Source: Onthophagus taurus (taxonomy: Eukaryota; Arthropoda; Insecta; Coleoptera; Scarabaeidae). From it: a stretch of 64,000 nt of DNA. The translations under genes were made by a program, and so were the position numbers. The first letter of the stretch is position 1. Every line of letters starts with the position of its first letter. Below the pieces are notes generated by a model. It was not told where the DNA came from. It did no database searches and was given only the letters and a program-made list of their open reading frames with translations. Location: positions 27,265,001 through 27,329,000 of the forward strand of contig NC_091968.1 in NCBI RefSeq assembly GCF_036711975.1, written 5' to 3'. Below, piece by piece: positions 55,991 through 64,000 of this stretch.

Positions 55991-56990
55991 ATGATTATAT
56001 TATTTTCCAGACATCTTGCCTTGGTACCTCATCAAACGCAGATTTCCCTCTGATCATCCACTTATCAGTTATAGAGCGTAGGGAAAAAGTAAGATCTTAT
56101 AGTCTAAACCCTCATCGGGCCCTAGATCAGTTTTAGGTTTTTGAAGATTCTGTACTTCTCTTGCATGTCTTCGCCACTTCATCAATAAATGTACAAATAA
56201 CAATGGGGATAAACTGTTCTTTTTGCATAACGAACATGCTAGAAGTCTTCCCTCGCTGGATCATGGAGCTAATGGCCTGCATTCGTTGTGGGGGAGTCCC
56301 TTTCTTCTCTAGTAATTTTCAGACCTCTTACCTTGATACCTCATCAAACGCAGAATGCATATCTAAGAAAGCTAGGTATGCAGATTTCCTTCTGCTGAGC
56401 CACTTCTAAGTTATAGAGGGCATGGAAAAAGTGAGATCATTATCATAAATGTATATCTTCATCATATATGTAGAAATAACAATGGGGATAAACTGCCCTT
56501 TTTGCATAACGAACATGATAGAAGTCATCCCTTGCTGGATCATGGAGCTCTCTTCTTCTCTAGTATTTTCCAGACATCTTGCCTTGGTAGCTCATCAAAC
56601 GCAGATTTCTCTCTGATCATCCACTTATCAGTTATAGAGTGTAGGGAAAAAGTGAGATCTTATAGTCTAAACCCTCATCGGACCCTAGATCAGTTTTAGG
56701 TTTCTGAAGTTTCTGTTCTTCTCTTGTATGTCTTCACCACTTCATCCATAAATGTATAATGGGGACTGCCCTTTTTGCATAACAAACATGCTAAAAGGAT
56801 CTGTAAAAGGACCTGATGGCTTGGATTAATTTCTTTCTTCTCTAGTAATTTTCAGACCTCTTGCCTTGATACCTCATCAAACGCAGAATGCATATCCAAG
56901 AAAGCCAGGTATGCAGATTTCCCTCTGCTGATCCACTTATCAGTTATAGAGCGCAGGGAATGCAGGCAATGCAAATCCTTTAGCGCCCCT
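55991..56990 (-). repeat. Degenerate 310-bp units and parental LINE text
   Basis: Four or so partial units with indels. At 56345-56420 and 56875-56960 the minus strand retains SAYLAFLDMHSAFDEV-like text, the intact motif A context missing from the homogeneous array. This is the diverged edge, probably nearest to the founding copy. Confidence 0.75.
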
Positions 56991-57510
56991 CCAGGATTGT
57001 GAAGTACAGTTTTGCAATTATTAATGATGTGTAGTATCCCTTTTCTTGTATATAGCGATGATTATGTTTCTTTGCGAATCTGCTGTTGTCCGCCCTAGTC
57101 TCCATACCGTCTGATAGTTATTTAATTTCTTCGGCCAATACCGTGCCTCCTGCCTTCACTATTTCTGGTACTATTTTGTCCTCCCCAGTTCCCTCTCTCC
57201 TGCATTTATTTCCCTCCCGCCGTTTCCGGTTCTTCTCGTTCTTATATTATTATCCTTATTGTCTTTTATGCTCCTTACCTTCCAAAATTATCTATTATCT
57301 TAACAAAAGCTTCTTTACAGGTTTTCTGCAAATTCTTCCTAACAATTTCTTTTGGTCTCTTCATACACTGGTTGTCTTGTCTTCTTCCATTGCCTTCTTC
57401 TCTGCTACTGCTGCCCTAATCTCATCATTTCACCATCTGGTGTTTTTCACACTTTCCCTCTCCATATTCCACATACTTTCAGAATGGTCCTCCTAAAATT
57501 ACTTCATTTT
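56991..57510 (-). pseudogene. LINE relic upstream of reverse-transcriptase motif A
   Basis: Minus-strand fragments in order: WWNDEIRAAVAEKKAMEEDK (about 57440), IVPEIVKAGGTVLAEEIK (about 57160), AIYKKRDTTHH (about 57040), CKTVLHNPGGALKDLHCL (about 56990), then motif A. This is the standard order before and into the RT domain of an insect LINE. Stops and shifts are frequent. The plus-strand frames at 57086-57594 are shadows. Confidence 0.7.
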
Positions 57511-57974
57511 TGTTCCACGACATATATTCTCCAGTTGCTAATTTCAATCAAAGTTGTTTCGCATATCCTTCGATGTCTTCAATCTCTCGTTTAATAAATG
57601 TTATCTGTGATATCGCACAAAATCGTTCCTGACATCGTTCAATATAGACTCTAACTTCTTTCGATGTTGATCCCTAAATCAGCTCTGATATCTCAAAACA
57701 ACAACCTTGACTATCTATCATCTTTCAACATTGTCCCTGACATAGGTTAACATAGTTTCTCCTTACTTTTTGCAATGTTGTCTTTGATGCCTTCCAAAAC
57801 ATCGTCATTATTATTAGTAGATTATTCCTCCCTCTCTAAATATCATCCCTGACATGTTTCAGCGCAGCCTAAATAATTTTATTGTGTAATATCATCTTTA
57901 ATTTCTTCCTTGTACTTCTCAATCTAATACTTTACTAGTTTCAATAAAATCGCAGATACCTGCGAACCGAACTC
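57511..57974. other. Spacer with short repeated phrases
   Basis: Loosely repeated phrases (ATCGTTCCTGACATCG, CATTGTCCCTGACATAGG, ATATCATCCCTGACATG) at irregular spacing. A GATATCACAGATAAC segment on the minus strand is shared with 33655-33685. No gene recognised. Confidence 0.4.
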
Positions 57975-59813
57975 GGACGAGTAGAAAAATTTTTTAGTTA
58001 TAAAGGTATTCTTTTTTTAATATAAATGGATAGAAAATTAAAAGTTCTTTAAAATGAACCCAAACTCGACCCATTTATCTCCAACCGTTAACGAGATATC
58101 TTAATTTTTTGCAAAAAAAATGGCGATTGTTTGACAGTTGACAGTTTCTAACCTAACCTTTTTATTTTTTTAACCCAAATATATCATGTTTGGTATCAAA
58201 TTAAAGCATTTTTGATTCTTATTAAGATCGCTTTAATAATTATCAAAAATCGTTATATTTAATTTTGACATTTGACAGTTTCTAACCTAACTTTTTTATT
58301 ATTTAACCCAAATATATCAAATTTGGTATCAAATTAAAGCATTTTTGATTCTTATTAAGATCATTTTAATAATTATCAAAAATCGTAATATTTAATTTTG
58401 ACATTTGACAGTTTGTAACATAACTTTTTTATTATTTAACCCAAATATATCAAGTTTGGTATCAAATTAAAGCATTTTTGATCCTTATTAAGATCGCTTT
58501 AATAATTATCAAAAATCGTTATATTTAATTTTGACATTTGACAGTTTCTAACCTAACTTTTTTATTATTTAACCCAAATATATCAAGTTTGGTATCAAAT
58601 TAAAGCATTTTTGATCCTTATTAAGATCATTTTAATAAATATCAAAAATCCTTATATTTAATTTTGACATTTGACAGTTTGTAACATAACTTTTTTATTA
58701 TTTAACCCAAATATATCAAGTTTGGTATCAAATTAAAGCATTTTTGATCATTTTAATAATTATCAAAAATCGTTGTTTAATTTTGACATTTGACAGTTTC
58801 TAACCTAACTTTTTTATTATTTAACCCAAATATATCAAGTTTGGTATCAAATTAAAGCATTTTTGATCCTTATTAAGATCGCTTTAATAATTATCAGAAA
58901 TCGTTATATTTAATTTTGACATTTCACAGTTTCTAACCTAACTTTTTATTATTTAACCCAAATATATCAAATTTGGTATCAAATTAAAGCATTTTTGATT
59001 CTTATTAAGATCATTTTAATAATTATCAAAAATCGTAATATTTAATTTTGACATTTGACAGTTTGTAACATAACTTTTTTATTATTTAACCCAAATATAT
59101 CAAGTTTGGTATCAAATTAAAGCATTTTTGATCCTCATTAAGATCGCTTTAATAATTATCAAAAATCGTTATATTTAATTTTGACATTTGACAGTTTCTA
59201 ACCTAACTTTTTTATTATTTAACCCAAATATATCAAGTTTGGTATCAAATTAAAGCATTTTTGATCCTTATTAAGATCATTTTAATAAATATCAAAAATC
59301 CTTATATTTAATTTTGACATTTGACAGTTTGTAACATAACTTTTTTATTATTTAACCCAAATATATCAAGTTTGGTATCAAATTAAAGCATTTTTCATCC
59401 TTATTAAGATCATTTTAATAATTATCCAAAATCGTTATATTTAATTTTGACATTTGACAGTTTCTAACCTAACTTTTTTTATTATTTAACCCAAATATAT
59501 CAAGTTTGGTATCAAATTAAAGCATTTTTGATCCTTATTAAGATCGCTTTAATTATTATCAAAAATCGTTATATTTAATTTTGACATTTGACAGTTTGTA
59601 ACTTAACTTTTTTATTATTTAACCCAAATATATCAAGTTTGGTATCAAATTAAAGCATTTTTCATCCTTATTAAGATCATTTCAATATTCATCAAAAATT
59701 GTTATATTTAATTTTGACATTCGATAGTTTTTAACCTAACTTTTTTATTTTTTAACCCAAATATATCGCGTTTGGTGTCAAATTAAAGCATTTTTGATTC
59801 TTATTAAGATCAT
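57975..59813 (+). mobile_element. 134-bp tandem-repeat element, copy D
   Basis: Begins with the end module (57980-58120: ATAAATGGATAGAAAATTAA, ACCCAAACTCGACCCATTTA, CTCCAACCGTTAACGAG) and continues with about 13 units marked by ATTTGACAGTTTCTAACC. Here the unit variants GTTTGTAACATAAC and GTTTCTAACCTAAC alternate, hinting at a dimeric homogenised unit. It stops directly against the SP2 pseudogene at 59811. Confidence 0.85.
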
Positions 59814-60013
59814 CAACATCCCGTATCCCCATCCTGCGGTTAAACAGCTCAACTTTTCATTCAACCCAATTAAATTTGGATTTAACTTAATCAATTTAAT
59901 AAATGGCAAAGCCAAGATGTCCCAAAATGAAATTTTTGTAATTACTTCTTTAATATCTCGTTTCGTTTCATAACGCGGAATAAATTTGAGGGGAAAGAAT
60001 TGGAGTTGAGCAT
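59811..60013 (-). pseudogene. Decayed partial copy of serine protease 2
   Basis: Matches SP2 between about 49205 and 49717, with a deletion of roughly 240 bp of coding sequence (text jumps from ATCTCGTTTCGTTTCATA to AATTTGAGGGGAAAGAATTG). The start codon is preserved at 60013, but frameshifts abolish coding. The catalytic His and the 3' part, including the Ser, are missing. Confidence 0.88.
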
Positions 60014-60168
60014 TGTTAAGAAAAAAAATGATAATAAATAAATAAAATTTTTATTACGTTTTTACAACATCGATATAATTTTTAAGGCCTCATTTTTCTG
60101 ATTGTAGTTGTAATCATTGGAAATGATGATTGTATTTTGAGTGATCCTGCACGCAAAAGCAACAACAA
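60014..60168 (-). promoter_or_regulatory. Duplicated SP2 5' flank (relic promoter)
   Basis: Near-identical to 49718-49880, from GTTAAGAAAAAAAATGATAA to CGCAAAAGCAACAACA. At the SP2 locus similarity ends where the LINE fragment starts, which marks the breakpoint. It now lies between the pseudogene and the protease homologue. Confidence 0.75.
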
Positions 60169-60260
60169 AATATTACAATATCAGCAAGAATTTCGTAAAG
60201 GCGAGTTTTACTCATTGGGGGATAATTTTGAACGATTAATTTTGAACGATTAATTGTATC
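60169..60260 (+). promoter_or_regulatory. 5' flank of the protease homologue
   Basis: Contains a small direct repeat (TTTTGAACGATTAATT twice at about 60222-60255). No TATA box is evident; a TCATTG at 60213 might be an initiator. Weak evidence. Confidence 0.3.
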
Positions 60261-61124
60261 ATGTCAAAAGTAATCAAAACAACTTTAATTTTGACACATT
60301 TAATAATAATTTGTTCGTCACAAAACGCGACCTCATCAACTTCAACATTCGTGGTTGCGATAATTTTAAGAGGAACATTTAAGTGTGCCGGAACAATCAT
60401 TTCACAAAGTCACGTTTTAACACAGGCAAATTGTTGTTTCGAAAATTCAATGTTAATCGAACCAAAAAATTTAATGGTTATCACCGGAACTCCAAAATGG
60501 GACGTGGAAAGGCGCCGATACGTTTCAAAATGCGTCACCCACGAAAACTTTTATCACCATTCCAACGAAACCGAAAAAAAATTCGATATCGCTATTTTAG
60601 TTTTGGAAACCCCTTTAATTTTAGATGCGAAAGTAAACGTTGTTAAATTAGACGCTTTTACAGCTAATTTTAATAAATTAATTCAAGGAAAAGTCGCTGT
60701 TTGGAAAAAACCAGAACTCGAAGACGATCAAGAAAAATTACAAGAAATTAATCCAAGTATCTTAACAGATTTAAACGTGAATATTTTAGCCAAAGAAGAT
60801 TGCAAAACGCTTCATAAAAAGATAATCGAAGATTATTATTTTTGCGTTTCTTTAAAATCAGGGGATTATTGCGAGGGGGGAACGGGAGGGCCTCTTTTAA
60901 TCGGCGACAATAATCGTATTGTGCAAGTTGGGATTATAGATTATAATGATGATTTTTGTAAAAATTCATTGCCTCAATTATTTTATGGGACTTCTTATTA
61001 TTACACTTGGATTAGAAATGAAATTCGAAAATTGGAATTAAGCAAAAAAAGGAGTACTTCGTGGAGAAAAAGAACTAGGTTTTATGCAACAACGACGGAA
61101 TTAATTAATAAAAATGTACATTAG
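60261..61124 (+). CDS. Serine protease homologue, catalytically dead (SPH)
   Basis: 287-aa single-exon S1-fold protein with signal peptide (KTTLILTHLIIICSSQ). The fold landmarks are kept (KCAGTIISQSHVLTQANCC, FDIAILVLETPL, GGPLLIG, YYTWIRNEI), but catalysis is lost: the His is Asn57 (TQANC instead of TAAHC) and the Ser is Thr208 in EGGTGGP, with the preceding Asp also replaced by Gly. Only Asp109 (FDIAIL) remains. There is no R/IVGG activation site; the mature N-terminus would read TSSTSTFVVAII, so the zymogen switch is gone as well. The basic C-terminal tail (SKKRSTSWRKRTRFY...) is not in SP1 or SP2. Insect protease homologues commonly act as cofactors or binding proteins; the role here is inference. 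The long open frame with several independent losses argues for a maintained pseudoenzyme, not a decaying gene. Confidence 0.92.
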   Translation: MSKVIKTTLILTHLIIICSSQNATSSTSTFVVAIILRGTFKCAGTIISQSHVLTQANCCFENSMLIEPKNLMVITGTPKWDVERRRYVSKCVTHENFYHHSNETEKKFDIAILVLETPLILDAKVNVVKLDAFTANFNKLIQGKVAVWKKPELEDDQEKLQEINPSILTDLNVNILAKEDCKTLHKKIIEDYYFCVSLKSGDYCEGGTGGPLLIGDNNRIVQVGIIDYNDDFCKNSLPQLFYGTSYYYTWIRNEIRKLELSKKRSTSWRKRTRFYATTTELINKNVH

Positions 61125-61159
61125 AGATTTTTCTATTTCATTTCGAAATATTTTTAAAC
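61125..61159. other. 3' flank of SPH
   Basis: Short AT-rich spacer. An AATAAA lies inside the last codons of the gene (about 61106), and no clear downstream signal is visible. Confidence 0.3.
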
Positions 61160-61812
61160 CTTAGCTACTTGGAATAGAAATCATATTACAAGCTGATACA
61201 CTTCGTAGCAACGTAGCGAAATTAAAGAGAATATTGAGACAAGAATGTAAACTCAGGTTATTTATTTGGATCATCAATTCAATACTTGTTCTCTTTTCTT
61301 CTCGTATCCTGTATATCTCCTCCACAATTCCTGCCAACAAATCCATTGGGGGATGCCCCCCTGTGTGCCTGCAGCCTTCGTAGAAACCGTTCTATACGCC
61401 AATGGAAGATCTCTCTATTCATTCTTATCATTCTTGCATATTTTTATGTATCATAGCTATCTCACACCCTTGCGCTGCATACAGGGTTATGGATCTCACC
61501 ACTGTTCCCAGCAGTCTTCTTCTTGCCAATTTCGGACCCCCTATTTCGGAATTAAGCGTGACAAGTTCCTATACGCCAGGCTTACTATCATTGCTAATCG
61601 TCTGCGTACGTAATAATAAATGCGCCCTCTTCCAATTTCAACACTATCATAGAAGATATTCCATTCGTCACTGCCATAACGGAACCTTGAGGTACACCAC
61701 ACGTCATATTCTCTTCTCTTCCCCCTGGAAGTATTATCTTGCTATTCTTTTTATTTCTCTTGAGAGTTCTCCTGCCTCCAACGCTTCCATTATCTTCCCC
61801 CATGGTACTGAA
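61160..61812 (-). pseudogene. R1-clade LINE reverse-transcriptase relic
   Basis: Minus strand, from right to left: DSVPWGKIMEALEAGELS (motif A to following helix, about 61810-61760), TCGVPQGSV (motif B), GAFIITYADD (motif C, about 61600), RNLSRLIPK then QEEDCWEQW, and finally HTGGHPPMDLLA with EIYRIREEKR at about 61330. These match the layout of R1-type elements and correspond residue by residue to parts of the fresher copy at 62839-64000. Stops and frameshifts are present. It is broken at motif A by the insertion described next. Confidence 0.8.
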
Positions 61813-61839
61813 TCAACCCAACCCAACCCAACCCAACCC
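61813..61839. repeat. (AACCC)n tract at the LINE junction
   Basis: About five copies of AACCC on plus (GGGTT/TTGGG on minus) between the older R1 relic and the poly-T marking the 3' tail of the next LINE. It could be target sequence, added tail or slippage. Related TTGGG tracts are at 6184 and 14343. Confidence 0.7.
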
Positions 61840-62838
61840 TTTTTTTTTTTTTTAGAGGTCTGGGAAAATCTGTTATCAGACATCCGGCCTAACGGTCTCG
61901 AACGGCCGGATAGTGTGGGGTTGGAGCTCATCTGTGAGACTCAGACCCACTAAAAACCCCTTTCCTCTGCCCGGAACCGCCCTCTCGGGCATTTCTTCGG
62001 GCTTTCTATTGGAATTCTTCTTCCCAGGTTCGAAATAAGATTCCTTCCTCTCTTTTTACTCCTTCTCCTCTCTATCTCTTTATCTCCCTCATACCTTTCT
62101 TAAAGCATCAGAATTCTTCCTCTCGTTGAAGATCCCTTCATCTCCCCCCTTTTCTTCCTCTATCTCCTCGACTGGTCAATCAGTCAATACTTCCTTCGGC
62201 TTCTTCCACGATTTCTCTCCCCCCGTTTGGACACATAAGAGGTCTTACTTTTTGAAAAGTTAAAAATTTTACTCTTACCCGGATGGAGGGGATTGCTCCC
62301 CTTCTTCCTCCCGGAAATGGAAACACGTCTCTCTACCTCCTACTCCTCCACTCAAACTCCTTCTTCTTCCTCTTCCTTCCACCTCTTCCCTAGTCTCTCA
62401 TCGTCCGTTGGGAAACATAAAAGATCTTACTTTTTGAAATATTAAAGTTTTTACTCTTACCCGGTTGGAGGGGATTGCTCCCCTTCTTCCTCCCGGAAAT
62501 GGAAGCACGCTTCTGCATTTACTACTCCCTCGTTCAAACTTCCTCTTCTTCTCCCTTCCACTTCTTCCCTGGTCTCTCATCGTCCGTTGGGAGACATAAA
62601 TGATCTTACTTTTTGAAATGTTAAAGTTTTTATTCTTACCCGGATGGGGGGATGCTCCCCCTCTTCCTCCCGGAAATGGGAACACCTCTCTCTCTATTCC
62701 TCTCTACTCTTTTGTTCCTCCTTCCTCTCTCTCTCCGGTCTATCTCCCGGATGACGCTTTCCCTCCTTCCTCCTTCTTGTCAGGTTGTTCTCCAGTACAT
62801 ACAAAATGTTACTTTTTGAAATACTATTAATTCTGTAC
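61840..62838 (-). mobile_element. 3' UTR and poly-A tail of an R1-like LINE
   Basis: A run of 14 T at 61840-61853 is the poly-A tail on the minus strand. The UTR includes a block of about 180-bp tandem repeats (62225-62845). 61856-62010 has GC-rich CGGCCGGATAG and ACGGTCTCGAACGGCCGG palindromic pieces. No coding frame. Confidence 0.75.
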
Positions 62839-62845
62839 CTACCCG
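62225..62845 (-). repeat. ~180-bp tandem repeats in the LINE 3' UTR
   Basis: Four units, marked by TTACCCGG or TACCCGG at about 62277, 62457, 62637 and 62839, each followed by GGGGATTGCTCCCC-like text and CTTCCTCCCGGAAATGG. The unit nearest the gene contains the ORF2 stop codon, so the last codons (GGHNPPSSG) are echoed in each repeat. Confidence 0.85.
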
Positions 62846-64000
62846 GATGAGGGGGGATTGTGTCCCCCCTCTCGTGTTGCCTCCCATTTGTATTCATCCC
62901 TCTCCTTGATCTTCATGATTTCCCTCAGCATTTCCATCACCGCAAGTCCGGAATCCTCACTTCTCACTAACATTTCCGCCACATTTCCCTCGGTCACCTC
63001 TTTACCGACCTTATCCTTTGCCTGTCGCCTAACTTCGTCAAACTTCGGGCACTCGAAAATGGTGTGAGCCGGGGTGTCCGGAACCTCGCAACCGAACCAA
63101 CACTCGTCATTTTCCCTCCTCCTGATCTCTTTCAGGTAAGTCCCAAAGCTGCCGTGCCCTACTATCGCTTGTGTTGCGTAATAGTCGGTCCGGTCAAGGA
63201 AGGGCTAGACTTCCTTCTGCCAGACTCGCACGTCGGCTATAAAAGTGCGCGCCCATCCGCCATACCCCATCCATCTATCCTGCCATCGGTCTAGGATCTT
63301 CGCTCGTGTCTGTTCCTTGCATAGGCCCTTGGTTCGCAAGTTCTCGGCCCGTTCCCAGGCAAGAAGGTCGTATGGTGGGCAGCCCGCTAAGGCCCCTGCC
63401 GCGTCGGTAGATGTTGTTCTATACGCCGACGTGACGCTGATAGACATCTTTCTCTCTATTGTTCGTAGCATGTTGACGTATTTCTTATGTTTCAGCGCAT
63501 CCTCCCAGGCAGGAGCCGCGTAGAGGACGACCGACCTCACCACGGTGGCTAGCAATCTTCTTCTGCTCTGTCTCGGGCCGCCTATCCTGGGCATGAGACG
63601 TGACATGGAGCCCGCGATGCCGGACGCTCGTTCCGTTATTTTCTTGACATGCGTTGTCATTCTTGTGTCTTTATCGATGTTAACTCCCAGGTATTTTACC
63701 GACGGAGAGCTTTGGATGGTATGTTCGCCTATATTTACTTGTAGGTTTGTTAGCTTCCTTCTTCCTTCCAGGATAACCATCTCTGTTTTCTGTAGTGCCA
63801 GTTGGAGGCCCAGTCCCTTTAAGATCTCTTCTATTTGGGATATGCAGTACTGCGCTTTGTCCATTATCTGCGTTCCATCGGAGCCTCGCACAATCACCGC
63901 CAGGTCGTCGGCGTACGCAACTACTCTTACGTTCTCTTCAAGGCGCATTCTCAACACTCTGTCATAGCATAGATTCCAGAGAGTTCCCGCTAATACCGAT
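62839..64000 (-). pseudogene. R1-clade LINE ORF2 C-terminal half (partial, one in-frame stop)
   Basis: Runs off the right edge. The frame is open from 64000 (SVLAGTLWNLCYDRVLRM) through VVAYADDLAVIVRG (catalytic motif C), VKYLGVNIDKDTRM, GGPRQSRRRLLATVVRSV, GALAGCPPYDLLAWERAE, to VRVWQKEV, then a TAG stop at 63207-63205. The same frame continues without any shift: RTDYYATQAIVGHGSFGTYL and a CCHC finger (CWFGCEVPDTPAHTIFEC), the typical R1-type C-terminus, to a natural stop at 62841-62839. A single nonsense change thus separates this copy from an uninterrupted frame; the N-terminal part lies outside the window. The minus-strand frame 63205-63957 seems to begin at GTG, but this is not a real start. 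Confidence 0.9.

Noticed and set aside
57086..57594. 136- and 80-codon hydrophobic plus-strand frames
   Set aside because: Antisense of a LINE relic whose minus-strand text (WWNDEIRAAV, IVPEIVKAGG) is recognisable.
60383..60646. 87-codon plus-strand frame overlapping the protease homologue
   Set aside because: Out-of-frame shadow of the 287-aa SPH gene; no homology.
61813..61839. Telomeric array
   Set aside because: Only about five AACCC copies at a LINE junction, internal to repeats; too short and not the usual insect TTAGG.
1..64000. tRNA or rRNA genes
   Set aside because: I looked for cloverleaf-like and conserved rRNA text and saw none that I could defend by eye; a covariance-model scan would be needed to exclude them.

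Overview
This is eukaryotic, almost certainly insect, nuclear DNA. It is AT-rich, has a canonical 50-bp GT-AG intron, three secreted S1 serine-protease-family genes, and non-LTR retrotransposons (Jockey-like, R1-like), hAT and Tc1/mariner-type relics. A beetle is my best guess, from the kind of AT-rich ~180-bp satellites and the clustered chymotrypsin-like genes, but the sequence does not prove the order. There are no bacterial-style operons, CRISPR arrays or recognisable tRNA/rRNA genes.

Layout. 1-2.3 kb: satellite with a 183-bp monomer (366-bp dimer). 2.3-8 kb: single-copy-looking DNA, a Tc1/mariner-type transposase relic split by a LINE fragment with a 12-bp target-site duplication, a second 3' fragment that seems to be the same LINE, and degenerate 'TATCTAGT' word repeats. 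8-14.1 kb: 363-bp dimeric satellite with a 2543-bp (seven-dimer) internal duplication. 14.1-23.2 kb: LINE relic, word repeats, and a palindromic CTAG-rich MITE-like family that forms a 504-bp higher-order array and carries a decayed hAT element with a perfect 8-bp duplication. 23.2-29.7 kb: 173-bp satellite. 29.7-33.5 kb: LINE relics and a 134-bp tandem-repeat element. 33.8-34.7 kb: serine protease 1. 35.2-38.1 kb: two adjacent composite elements, each a CTAG half-palindrome followed by 134-bp repeats. 39.4-48.8 kb: 189-bp satellite interrupted by a young Jockey-type LINE with an intact 897-aa ORF2. 48.9-49.7 kb: serine protease 2. 49.9-57.5 kb: a satellite with 310-bp period made from a reverse-transcriptase fragment, plus its parent LINE relic and a 583-bp foldback element. 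58-59.8 kb: another 134-bp array. 59.8-60.2 kb: decayed duplicate of protease 2 and its 5' flank. 60.3-61.1 kb: serine-protease homologue without catalytic His and Ser. 61.2-64 kb: R1-clade LINEs, one running off the window end.

How it fits together. The only genes I trust as host genes are the three S1-family loci. Protease 2 and the inactive homologue are most alike (shared Cys-Cys after the His position, similar loops). The pseudogene copy of protease 2 and its promoter lies head-to-head with the homologue, which suggests a formerly compact divergent pair pushed about 10 kb apart by satellite growth. Roughly half of the window is tandem repeat. The nested insertions give a relative timeline: satellites before the LINE at 41-44 kb; MITE palindromes before hAT; Tc1/mariner relic before LINE; 310-bp repeats before the foldback element.
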